A stretch of 64,000 nt of DNA from Bacilli bacterium (lineage in GTDB: Bacteria; Bacillota_I; Bacilli_A; RF39; UBA660). Numbering within the stretch: the stretch's first letter is position 1; every line of letters begins with the position of its first letter. Location: positions 1 to 64,000 of the forward strand of contig JAFXZI010000010.1 of assembly GCA_017541325.1 (NCBI GenBank), given 5' to 3'. The notes under the pieces are model-generated. The model was given only the letters and a program-made list of their open reading frames with translations, ran no database searches and was not told the DNA's origin. Positions 8,800 to 16,396 of the stretch are shown in pieces. The position numbers were made by a program, and so were the translations under genes.

Positions 8800-9222
8800 A
8801 TGGATGATAAGTTAAAAAGGGATATTATATTAGAACACTATCAAAATCCAATTAACCGTGGTTTTATTGATAATAATAATTATATTAAGGTAAATAGTCG
8901 TAACGAATCATGTGTTGATAATATTACAGTAGCGCTTTTACTTGACAAAGATGTTATAATAGATGCTAGATTTGAAGGTGAAGCATGCGCAATTTGTACA
9001 TCAGCTACATCGGTTATGATAAAAACACTTATAGGAAAAACGGTTGAAGAAGCAAGAGAGATTATAAAAAACTTTAATAACATGATAAATGAAGAAGAAT
9101 ATGATAGTAGTATCTTAGAAGAATTAAATGTATATGATACTGTATATCGTCAACCAAATAGAAAAAATTGTGCACTACTTCCTTTCAAAGCTGTTAAAGA
9201 CATTTTGGGGGAAAGAGAGTAG
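8800..9222 (+). CDS. sufU: SufU sulfurtransferase
   Basis: 140 residues, normal for SufU. Zinc-dependent sulfur acceptor for SufS. Three conserved Cys lie in an N-E-S-C-V-D segment (~residue 38), an A-C-A-I-C segment (~65) and R-K-N-C-A-L-L-P near the end; they and an Asp bind zinc, and one carries the persulfide. The H-Y-Q-N-P-x-N-R-G motif near residue 13 is diagnostic of the IscU/SufU fold. The SufU-specific insert around residues 90-110 is present. An unknown gene, not sufB, follows after 6 nt. Confidence 0.92.
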   Translation: MDDKLKRDIILEHYQNPINRGFIDNNNYIKVNSRNESCVDNITVALLLDKDVIIDARFEGEACAICTSATSVMIKTLIGKTVEEAREIIKNFNNMINEEEYDSSILEELNVYDTVYRQPNRKNCALLPFKAVKDILGERE

Positions 9223-9228
9223 ATTAAA

Positions 9229-9912
9229 ATGAAAAAAACATATCGCGCTGAAGATTTAAGATTAGTATATTTATTAAAAAGTGATTCAACATTTTTAGGA
9301 TATGACATCGTCGAAGTAAGAGATTATAATAAAGATTGGTGTTATAGTGTATTTGATGAGACTAAACAATATCCTTATTCAGATAGGATGATAATTTCTG
9401 GAAGAGTTACTGCTGTTGAAACAACTCATGAAAAATTCAGTATGGATAGATTAAAATCTGAAGATGGAATGGTTTCTTTTGATAATATTAGAGAGTTTGC
9501 GCTAGCAAATGGTACTAATCAATATGGGCAATTTTATTTAGTTAATTTTGATCAATATAGAAAATATTTTGATATTAGTAATTTAAGACTAGTATCTTTA
9601 ATGAGAGATGACGCAGCTTTTATTGGATATGATATTGTTAGATTAGAAGAAGGACAAAAGATGTGTGTTAGCGCCTTTGATGAAAGTAAAAGATATCCAT
9701 ATGCTGAAGGCCTAGAAAAATTAGGATATATTACAGCGCTAAAAGCATCTCATTATAAATATGATTTAGATCATTTTACAATAAATGATAGAATTTCTAA
9801 AGAAGCGTTAGAAAGATTTGTTTTAAGTAGAAAAACAGATAAATATGGAAGATTTTATTTTCCTAATTATGAAGGAGCTAAAGTAAAGAAATATGGAACT
9901 AGTAGGTCTTAA
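9229..9912 (+). CDS. Unknown two-repeat protein embedded in the suf operon
   Basis: 227 residues, no family recognised. It is built from two copies of a ~110-residue unit: copy 1 has L-R-L-V-Y-L-L..F-L-G-Y-D-I-V, F-D-E-T-K-Q-Y-P-Y and Y-G-Q-F-Y; copy 2 has L-R-L-V-S-L-M..F-I-G-Y-D-I-V, F-D-E-S-K-R-Y-P-Y and Y-G-R-F-Y. No signal peptide, membrane helix or paired cysteines, so a soluble cytoplasmic protein is likely. It starts 6 nt after sufU and overlaps sufB by 20 nt, so it is co-transcribed and probably translationally coupled to sufB. Whether it serves Fe-S assembly or is only carried along cannot be told from sequence. Confidence 0.75.
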   Translation: MKKTYRAEDLRLVYLLKSDSTFLGYDIVEVRDYNKDWCYSVFDETKQYPYSDRMIISGRVTAVETTHEKFSMDRLKSEDGMVSFDNIREFALANGTNQYGQFYLVNFDQYRKYFDISNLRLVSLMRDDAAFIGYDIVRLEEGQKMCVSAFDESKRYPYAEGLEKLGYITALKASHYKYDLDHFTINDRISKEALERFVLSRKTDKYGRFYFPNYEGAKVKKYGTSRS

Positions 9913-11203
9913 TAAAGAAAATATATTAAAGATTTCAGAAATTAAAGAAGAAGATAGTTGGGTAAAAGACTATCGTCTTCAAAGTTATAAAAATTTTTGT
10001 AATTTAGATATGCCTTCATTTGGACCAAAGTTTGATATAGACTTTGATAAAATTATTTATTATAAAAACGATGGAACGACAGGAATAAAAACTGATTGGG
10101 ATAGTGTTAAGAATGATATTAAATGTGAATTACAATGTTTAGGGGTTCTTGAAAGTGAAAAGCATTTAGATGGTATGGGAGTTCAATATGAAAGTGAAGT
10201 AATATATCATAATATGCTTGATGAATTAAAAAATAAAAATGTAATATTTACATCTATTGAAGAAGGAATAAAAAAATATCCTGATATTGTAAAGAAATAC
10301 TTTGGAAAAATAGTTAGTAATAATGAAAATAAATTTGCCGCTTTAAACGGAAGTGTATTTAGTGGAGGAAGTTTAATATATATTCCACCTAATACGAAAC
10401 TAGATCGACCTTTACAAAACTATTTTAGAATTAATTCTAAAGGTATGGGTCAATTTGAAAGAACTTTAATTATTGTTGATGATAATTCAGAACTTCATTA
10501 TGTAGAAGGATGTACTGCTCCGACTTATACAGATTCATCACTTCATGCTGCAGTAGTTGAAATATATGTTGGTAAGAATAGTAAATGTCGTTATTCTACA
10601 GTTCAAAACTGGGCTCATAATGTACTTAATTTAGTTACTAAAAGAGCGTTAGTAGACGAAGGTGGAGTTATGGAATGGATTGATGGTAATATAGGTAGTC
10701 GTGTTACTATGAAGTATCCTTGTTGTGTATTAAAAGGAGATTATAGTAGTGGTACTTGTATTACTATTAGTGTCGCATCAAATGGGCAACAACAAGATAG
10801 TGGTGCTAGAATGATTCATTTAGGAAAATATACAAAAAGTAATATTATTTCTAAAAGTATAGCTCGTAATGGAGGAGATGCATCATATCGTGGTAAAGTA
10901 GATATTAAACCAGGAGCTTTATATAGTGAGGCTATGGTTAAATGTGATACTTTAATTATGGATAAAGATTCTAAAAGTGATGCTTATCCTACCAATATAG
11001 TAGAAAATACCTCTAGTAGTTTAGAACATGAAGCAACTGTATCTAAAATTAGTGAAGATAAATTATTCTATTTAATGAGTAGAGGAATTCCTAAAGAAAA
11101 AGCAATAGAATTAATACTATTAGGATTTATAGAAAGATTTAGAGAAGAACTTCCTATGGAATATGCAGTTGAACTTAATCAATTATTAAAAAATAATTTA
11201 TAG
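9893..11203 (+). CDS. sufB: Fe-S cluster scaffold SufB
   Basis: 436 residues, slightly shorter than B. subtilis SufB (465). The core scaffold on which the cluster is built, together with SufC and SufD. Strong family signatures: 'DNKFAALNGSVFSGGS'-like segment near residue 150, F-R-I-N-S-x-x-M-G-Q-F-E-R-T, H-Y-V-E-G-C-T-A-P, A-T-M-E-W-I-D-G-N-like and the C-terminal S-L-E-H-E-A-T-V-S-K with the M-S-R-G closing motif. The start at 9893 lies inside the end of the preceding unknown gene and has only a distant GGAG site, which fits translational coupling. The N-terminus is about 25 residues shorter than usual. Last gene of the operon. Confidence 0.95.
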   Translation: MELVGLNKENILKISEIKEEDSWVKDYRLQSYKNFCNLDMPSFGPKFDIDFDKIIYYKNDGTTGIKTDWDSVKNDIKCELQCLGVLESEKHLDGMGVQYESEVIYHNMLDELKNKNVIFTSIEEGIKKYPDIVKKYFGKIVSNNENKFAALNGSVFSGGSLIYIPPNTKLDRPLQNYFRINSKGMGQFERTLIIVDDNSELHYVEGCTAPTYTDSSLHAAVVEIYVGKNSKCRYSTVQNWAHNVLNLVTKRALVDEGGVMEWIDGNIGSRVTMKYPCCVLKGDYSSGTCITISVASNGQQQDSGARMIHLGKYTKSNIISKSIARNGGDASYRGKVDIKPGALYSEAMVKCDTLIMDKDSKSDAYPTNIVENTSSSLEHEATVSKISEDKLFYLMSRGIPKEKAIELILLGFIERFREELPMEYAVELNQLLKNNL

Positions 11204-11222
11204 ACCATAAGGTCTTTTTTTA
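11201..11222 (+). terminator. Terminator at the end of the suf operon
   Basis: Short 5-bp stem (11202-11206 with 11211-11215), 4-nt loop, followed by seven T. Weak stem but well placed. Confidence 0.6.
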
Positions 11223-11248
11223 TGATATTATTATAATAGGTGAATTAT

Positions 11249-11578
11249 ATGACAATGATATTTGCAATTATTGTTTTAGTAATAATGTATTTATCTATTA
11301 CTGTAATAATAATAAAAGATAGTGATAAAAAACTATTTTGTTTAATACCTGGAGTTAATATATACTTGTTTTTAAAAATGCTTGGATTATCTAATTTGGA
11401 TATGCTTGTTCTATTAGTTGGAATAATAATACCTTTTACTAGACCATTTATGATACCTTTTGCATACATCTTAATATCATTTATGGTTCCTTATGCAATG
11501 GAAAAAGGTGCTATCTTTGGATTCTTATTTTTAATACTTCCTTTTATTTCATATCCAATTTTAGCTTTATATAGGTAG
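11249..11578 (+). CDS. Small membrane protein, three to four helices
   Basis: 109 residues from ATG 11249 behind ATAGGTGA; an in-frame GTG at 11240 belongs to that site. Nearly all hydrophobic, with segments at about residues 3-22, 30-45, 47-75 and 85-108. The 'CLIPGVNIYLFLKMLG' segment between helices resembles the short amphipathic stretch of small DUF5684-like membrane proteins. Function unknown. It is followed 8 nt later by a transglutaminase-like protein, and the two probably form an operon. Confidence 0.7.
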   Translation: MTMIFAIIVLVIMYLSITVIIIKDSDKKLFCLIPGVNIYLFLKMLGLSNLDMLVLLVGIIIPFTRPFMIPFAYILISFMVPYAMEKGAIFGFLFLILPFISYPILALYR

Positions 11579-11586
11579 GTGATAAT

Positions 11587-12483
11587 ATGAATTTTATGTT
11601 AAAACACAAAGTATTATCAATATTTATTATTGTACTTACTGCTTATATTTATTTTAATTTTACATCACCAACTTCTCCTAATCCAAAAGTAGATAAGAAT
11701 AGTAAGTATTATGTAAATGATTTATATATGTCAAATAATACTGCGTATAAAAAATTAAGTAAAAATGAACAAAAAATGTATGATTTAATATTTGAATCTA
11801 CAAAAAAATATAAACAAAAAATAAAAGTAGATTTAAATAAACAAGGATGTCGCGATATAAATGAATGTATAGATTATGCTAAAAAAGCGACTTCTGCTAT
11901 ATGGATTGATCATCCTGAATTATTACAATTTGGTTGGATTACATGGACTTATACAGAAACGGATTTAACTTTAAAAATTAATTATGCAGTTTCATCTGAA
12001 ATAGAAACAGATATTGGAATAGCTTATATAAAACATCAGATAGAATCTATTAAGAAAGCTACTAAAAATTTAGATGAAAGAGAAAAAATAATGTATGTAT
12101 ATGAGTGGATAGGACATCATGCAAAATATGATAAAGTATTTACTGGACTATCTAAGAATCAGTCTGCATATAATGTTTTTGTAAAGAAAAATGCAGTATG
12201 TGCTGGTTTTGCAAAAGCTAGTCAAATAATCTTTCAAAATTTAGGAATAGAATCAGAATGTATAGAAGGAGATTCTGGTGGAGGAGCTCATATGTGGAAT
12301 GTAGTTACTGTTGGTGGTAAAAACTATTATTATGATTCTACTTATGCGGCATCTATAAATAAAAATAGTAAATATTATTATTATGGATTATATCAATCTA
12401 ATATGAATAAATATGGTTCTTATTTTCCAGAATGGTATGGAACAATTGAAAAAGATGAATTATTTGAAGTTGTAAAAGATTAA
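11587..12483 (+). CDS. Membrane-anchored transglutaminase-like protein
   Basis: 298 residues. An N-terminal membrane segment (about residues 8-25) anchors an extracytoplasmic domain. The catalytic triad of the transglutaminase/papain-like fold is visible: Cys in N-A-V-C-A-G-F-A-K (~residue 205), His in G-A-H-M-W-N-V-V (~237) and Asp in Y-Y-Y-D-S-T-Y (~253). The spacing between Cys and His, with the intervening 'GIESECIEG', fits the Transglut_core family. Such secreted proteins are often peptidases or cross-linking enzymes at the wall; the substrate is unknown. Clear ribosome binding site (TAGGTGATAAT); terminator after. Confidence 0.85.
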   Translation: MNFMLKHKVLSIFIIVLTAYIYFNFTSPTSPNPKVDKNSKYYVNDLYMSNNTAYKKLSKNEQKMYDLIFESTKKYKQKIKVDLNKQGCRDINECIDYAKKATSAIWIDHPELLQFGWITWTYTETDLTLKINYAVSSEIETDIGIAYIKHQIESIKKATKNLDEREKIMYVYEWIGHHAKYDKVFTGLSKNQSAYNVFVKKNAVCAGFAKASQIIFQNLGIESECIEGDSGGGAHMWNVVTVGGKNYYYDSTYAASINKNSKYYYYGLYQSNMNKYGSYFPEWYGTIEKDELFEVVKD

Positions 12484-12484
12484 T

Positions 12485-12515
12485 AAAAAAAGAACAAATG
12501 TTAGTTCTTTTTTAA
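12485..12515 (+). terminator. Rho-independent terminator
   Basis: Stem AAAAAGAAC-type (12485-12494 with 12504-12513), 9-nt loop, with a T run. Confidence 0.8.
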
Positions 12516-12578
12516 TTTATATATATTTTATATATTAAATTGTTTTAGAAAAATAAAAATTATAAATCTATAAATGAA

Positions 12579-12608
12579 TATATGTTTTTATAAAGATTAA
12601 AACATATA
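12579..12608 (+). other. Inverted repeat in the ssb leader region
   Basis: Perfect 10-bp arms (12579-12588 and 12599-12608) around a 10-nt loop, lying in the 160-nt AT-rich gap before ssb. There is no T run directly after it, so it does not look like a terminator. It could be a leader hairpin or a protein site, or chance in very AT-rich DNA. Nothing else was recognised in the gap. Confidence 0.3.
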
Positions 12609-12677
12609 AAACTACTTTTTAGTCATTTGTTTACTTCTTTTTTTGATGATAAAGTACATCGCGAAAGGAGGGAATAA

Positions 12678-13013
12678 ATGTTAAATCAAGTAGTTTTAGT
12701 TGGAAGACTAGTAAGAGATCCTGAACTAAATACAACAGATAGTAAGAAATCAGTAACAACTGTAACTTTAGCAATCCCCAGAAGTTTTAAAAATGCAAAT
12801 GGTGAATATGATACTGATTTTATAGACTGTATTCTTTGGGAAAATACTGCTAAAGCAACTGCAGAGTATTGTCATCAAGGAGATATAGTTGGAATTAAAG
12901 GAAGATTACAAAGTAGAGTATACGAAAAAGAAAAAGAGAAGAAATATGTTGTTGAAATAATAGCTGAAAAAATAACTTTCCTTACATCTAAAAAAGAAGA
13001 TGAAAAAGAATAA
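12678..13013 (+). CDS. ssb: Single-stranded DNA-binding protein (short form)
   Basis: 111 residues. A single OB-fold opens with M-L-N-Q-V-V-L-V-G-R-L and contains D-F-I-D-C-I-L-W-E-N and the G-D-I-V-G-I-K-G-R-L strand, all typical of bacterial SSB. It stops at 'KKEDEKE', lacking the long linker and the acidic D-D-I-P-F tip that recruits partners. In length and in lacking the tip it resembles Bacillus SsbB rather than SsbA. It is not beside rpsF/rpsR as the main ssb gene usually is, so it is probably a second SSB; a main copy elsewhere is inferred. AGGAGG site just upstream. Confidence 0.92.
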   Translation: MLNQVVLVGRLVRDPELNTTDSKKSVTTVTLAIPRSFKNANGEYDTDFIDCILWENTAKATAEYCHQGDIVGIKGRLQSRVYEKEKEKKYVVEIIAEKITFLTSKKEDEKE

Positions 13014-13090
13014 TAATTGTTTATATTTTTAATTATGTGGATTTTTTTTATTAATTATGATACAATTCACTTGAATATGAGGAGGGCCTT

Positions 13091-13738
13091 ATGATAGATG
13101 AAAATAGAATAGTTGGTGAATTAAAAAAGCAACATACTAATTTGTTAGATTTTATAGATAAATTAGAATTATCTCATGAAGTTAAAATGGAATTACTTGA
13201 AGGGCTTCAAAGTGAATTGAGTAAAAGAAGTTTAAAAGCAGCATATGAATATGGTGTGAAAGTTGGAATCAATAATAAAGAAATAGCAACTCCAACAGCA
13301 ACTCCTGATACACCAAGTTTTAGTGAAGCTGAGGAGTCAGTTATAAAAAAATATGTTGATTATTTTAAACAAAATGGTCTTGAAACTTCAATACCATCAG
13401 TTTCAGAATTGTCACCAAGAGATAAAGAACTAATTGAAGAAGCAACTAGAAGAGTAAATGAAGAGTATGCTGATACTTTTGCACAATATGTAAGTCCTGA
13501 AACAGATAATGTTGGAGAAGTTGATTCTAGTATTTTAAGTGATGCAGCATCTTCTGAAGATAAACCTATTTTTACTGATGAAGAGGAAAACTTTATAAGC
13601 GTATATACTAATTATTTTAGAGAAAATGGTTTGGATGCGCCAATTCATTCTGTTACTAAATTACCAGAAAGAACTAAAGAATTAATTAATGAAGCAATGA
13701 ATAGAGTAGCTAAAGAAAACGAAGGTCCACATAAATAA
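13091..13738 (+). CDS. Unknown protein with two helical repeats
   Basis: 215 residues, family not recognised. A helical N-terminus (~60 residues) and a Pro/Thr linker precede two related ~50-residue units: F-S-E-A-E-E..Y-V-D-Y-F-K-Q-N-G-L-E..L-I-E-E-A-T-R-R-V-N-E-E and F-T-D-E-E-E..Y-T-N-Y-F-R-E-N-G-L-D..L-I-N-E-A-M-N-R-V-A-K-E, joined by an acidic linker. No signal peptide or membrane segment. Strong GAGGAGGGC site upstream of ATG 13091. It stands alone between ssb and a convergent deacetylase gene. Confidence 0.7.
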   Translation: MIDENRIVGELKKQHTNLLDFIDKLELSHEVKMELLEGLQSELSKRSLKAAYEYGVKVGINNKEIATPTATPDTPSFSEAEESVIKKYVDYFKQNGLETSIPSVSELSPRDKELIEEATRRVNEEYADTFAQYVSPETDNVGEVDSSILSDAASSEDKPIFTDEEENFISVYTNYFRENGLDAPIHSVTKLPERTKELINEAMNRVAKENEGPHK

Positions 13739-13796
13739 TTATATTTTATTATGTAGAAACTGAATAATACCATCAAACCTATTTATGATAATATCA

Positions 13797-13825
13797 AAAA
13801 AGAACACAATGTGTTCTTTTTATTT
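13797..13825. terminator. Bidirectional terminator
   Basis: Eleven-bp perfect stem (13797-13807 with 13811-13821), 3-nt loop, A run on the left and T run on the right, between convergent genes. Confidence 0.8.
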
Positions 13826-15067
13826 TAAATAAGATTTAAATTTTTCTAGAGAATCTGTAGCAAAAATAGTTTTTCTTCTTATTTTAAATCTGTCGGTATT
13901 ATAAGTACTATAACCATCTGAATTTGCTTGCCCAACAAAGGCTAGATGAAAACCGCTTTTTTTAAGTAGATTTATCGCTCTATCATTATAATCAAAAAAT
14001 GGATATGAAATATATTTTGATCCACCTAATTTTTCTTGAGATGTTTTTAAGTCATTTAATATTACGTCTTCTTTTTCGCATAATAATTGTCCTCCTTGAT
14101 TACCTCCAGGACATTTATAATTATTATGTAAATTATCTGTATGTGATTCATAATCAACATATTTAGTTTTTAATTTATATGAATCATATCTTCCAGTAAT
14201 AATAAAATAAGTAGCATTTAATTCATATTTATCTAATATTTCAATTGCATTTTGAGCAAGATTCCCATCATCTAAAGTAATAACGATAGATTTATTAGGA
14301 ATATTAATTTTTTTATCTAGAAACATTTCTAATTCTTCCATAGTTAGAGTTAAATAATTATTATCTTTTAAATATTTCATATGCTCATTAAATTGTTTAT
14401 ATGGATGACAAATACTTTTATTTTTACATTCTTCACCATCTTTATAAATTGCATGATATGTTAAAGTTCTAATATTTGTTCTTGTCTTTTCTTTTGTATT
14501 ATTAGAATCAACTAGAGATGAATCATCTTTTTTTACATATAATAATTCATTATTAAATTCTACATAGTATTTATCATCATCTTTTATTATTAATGGTAGA
14601 TTTATACTTTTATTTATTTTATAAGCATATCCATTTTCGTTATAAAAAGTAGTTTTATCTTTAGTAGTAACATTTTTATTAAACACAATATATTTTTTAA
14701 ATCGCTTATTTTTATTAAATTCGCTTATTTTTTCTATATTAGATGGTTCAATATAATAGTTTAGATTTTTAATTCTAAAAAACATTTTATTATTATTTAA
14801 AAATACATTATCTAATTCTAAGTCTACATTCTTGTTTATCGTACCGATTACTTTAATATTTTCATCATATATTGGTATTTCTTCTTTAGTTTTTACATAA
14901 TTATTATAATTAAAAATATATGTTAATTCTTTTGGATAATTATTCCAATCCATTTTTATTGGAGTGATTTTTTTAGGTAGTTTAAATGAAAAATTAAAAG
15001 TAATAACTGATATAAATAATAATATTATATATAAACCACTTTTTTTAAGTTTTAATTTCTTTTTCAT
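13820..15067 (-). CDS. Membrane-anchored polysaccharide deacetylase
   Basis: 415 residues. The N-terminal membrane segment (about residues 10-28) is followed by ~170 residues of beta-rich sequence resembling no domain I can name, then a carbohydrate-esterase 4 domain from about residue 195. The catalytic motifs are V-I-T-L-D-D-G (first Asp as base) and E-S-H-T-D-N-L-H, the S-H-T-x-x-L-H form seen in IcaB/PgaB-type poly-N-acetylglucosamine deacetylases; the later S-Y-P-F-F-D-Y matches the P-[FY]-G motif loosely. An insert with C-P-G-G...C could form a disulfide. It probably removes acetyl groups from a wall or capsule polymer outside the cell. Alternative: peptidoglycan deacetylase. Confidence 0.88.
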   Translation of the reverse strand: MKKKLKLKKSGLYIILLFISVITFNFSFKLPKKITPIKMDWNNYPKELTYIFNYNNYVKTKEEIPIYDENIKVIGTINKNVDLELDNVFLNNNKMFFRIKNLNYYIEPSNIEKISEFNKNKRFKKYIVFNKNVTTKDKTTFYNENGYAYKINKSINLPLIIKDDDKYYVEFNNELLYVKKDDSSLVDSNNTKEKTRTNIRTLTYHAIYKDGEECKNKSICHPYKQFNEHMKYLKDNNYLTLTMEELEMFLDKKINIPNKSIVITLDDGNLAQNAIEILDKYELNATYFIITGRYDSYKLKTKYVDYESHTDNLHNNYKCPGGNQGGQLLCEKEDVILNDLKTSQEKLGGSKYISYPFFDYNDRAINLLKKSGFHLAFVGQANSDGYSTYNTDRFKIRRKTIFATDSLEKFKSYLK

Positions 15068-15141
15068 AAAATCACCATCTAATTACATTATACATTATAT
15101 TAATTAAAATTATGTTATAATTTATTTAGGATGTGATACTC

Positions 15142-15753
15142 ATGATAGAAGTTAATGTTCAAAGTAGTATAAAAATTACTGGTTCTAAAATTATCTATTT
15201 TGATCCTTTAATGATGGATAATAATCATGATGCAGATTATATTTTTATTACACATACGCATTATGATCATTTAGAATTAGTTAGTATTAAAAAAATATTA
15301 AAAGAAGATACAATTATTATTGGGCCAGAAGATATAAAGGATAAATTAGAAGGTATCAGTAATAAGATTATTTGTATTAAGCCATTAGATGAATTATCTC
15401 TTCCTGGTATAAAGGTTAAAGGATTATTATCCTATAATACAAATAAATCTTTTCATAAAAAAGAATTTAATTGGTTAGGTTATTATTTAGAATTTGATAA
15501 TAAAAAATATTATATTGCTGGAGATACAGATGCAATAGATGAGAATAAAAAGTTAGATGTTGATATAGCTTTTGTTCCAATTGGTGGAACTTATACTATG
15601 GATTATAGTGAAGCAGCAACTTTTGTAAATGAAATGAAGCCTAAAGAAGTAATACCAATTCATTATGGAATGGTAGTTGGTGATAGAGAAGATTTCTTAT
15701 ACTTTAAAGATTTAGTAAAAGAATCAATTGTAAGTGAATATATAAAATTATGA
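15142..15753 (+). CDS. Metallo-beta-lactamase fold hydrolase (UlaG/YtkL-like)
   Basis: 203 residues from ATG 15142; the GTG at 15133 lies in the ribosome binding site. Metal-binding motifs of the MBL fold are present: T-H-T-H-Y-D-H-L near residue 47, the I-A-G-D-T-D segment near 130 and I-P-I-H-Y-G-M near 175. The short size and the E-F-N-W-L-G-Y-Y-L strand match the small cytoplasmic 'metal-dependent hydrolase' group (UlaG/YtkL type), whose substrates are mostly unknown. Downstream gene begins after 21 nt and carries its own binding site. Confidence 0.82.
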   Translation: MIEVNVQSSIKITGSKIIYFDPLMMDNNHDADYIFITHTHYDHLELVSIKKILKEDTIIIGPEDIKDKLEGISNKIICIKPLDELSLPGIKVKGLLSYNTNKSFHKKEFNWLGYYLEFDNKKYYIAGDTDAIDENKKLDVDIAFVPIGGTYTMDYSEAATFVNEMKPKEVIPIHYGMVVGDREDFLYFKDLVKESIVSEYIKL

Positions 15754-15774
15754 TATAATAAGTATGGTGATAAA

Positions 15775-16395
15775 ATGGGGAACTACAAAATAGTTGATGC
15801 TAGGACAACTTATATCGGAGAAGATGTAAAAATAGGTGCTGGTACTGTAATATATCCTAATGTTACTATTATGGGAAAAACAGTTATTGGTAAAAACAAT
15901 GTAATAGAATCAAATACAGTTATTAATAATTGCGATATAGGAGATTCTAATAAAATTATTTCTTCTTATTTAAAAAGTGTTAGTATTGGAAATGATAATA
16001 CTATAGGACCTTTTGCACATCTAAGAGACAATGTAAAAATTGGTAATAATAATTATATAGGTAATTATGTAGAAATAAAAAATAGTAAATTAGATGATAA
16101 TAACTTTGCTAAACATTTAAGTTATATAGGAGATGCTAGTGTTGGATCTAATGTTAATTTTAGTGCTGGATCTATTATTGCTAACTACGACATGAAAACT
16201 AAAGAGCATCATGAAACAGTTATTGGTAACAATGTAATGATAGGTGCTAATTCAGTTTTAGTTTCTCCAATTAAATTGAGTAGTAATTGTTTTGTAGCTG
16301 CTGGTTCTGTAATAACTAAGAATGTTAAAAAAGGAGACTTGGCAATTGCAAGAACAAGAGAAGAAAGAAAAAAGAATTATATAAAGGGTGAATGA
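15775..16395 (+). CDS. GlmU C-terminal domain alone: glucosamine-1-phosphate N-acetyltransferase-like
   Basis: 206 residues made up almost wholly of left-handed beta-helix hexapeptide repeats (I-G-x-x-x-x-I). The sequence tracks the acetyltransferase half of GlmU: G-P-F-A-H-L-R, N-Y-V-E-I-K, the catalytic His in A-K-H-L-S-Y-I-G-D (H114), S-A-G-S-I-I-A-N-Y-D and the C-terminal A-R-T-R-E-E. The N-terminal uridylyltransferase domain (~230 residues with the L-A-A-G-x-G-T motif) is missing, and no frame upstream supplies it. The protein would acetylate GlcN-1-P with acetyl-CoA on the route to UDP-GlcNAc, leaving uridylylation to another protein; this is inference. Probably co-transcribed with the phosphorylase gene. 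Confidence 0.82.
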   Translation: MGNYKIVDARTTYIGEDVKIGAGTVIYPNVTIMGKTVIGKNNVIESNTVINNCDIGDSNKIISSYLKSVSIGNDNTIGPFAHLRDNVKIGNNNYIGNYVEIKNSKLDDNNFAKHLSYIGDASVGSNVNFSAGSIIANYDMKTKEHHETVIGNNVMIGANSVLVSPIKLSSNCFVAAGSVITKNVKKGDLAIARTREERKKNYIKGE

Positions 16396-16396
16396 T

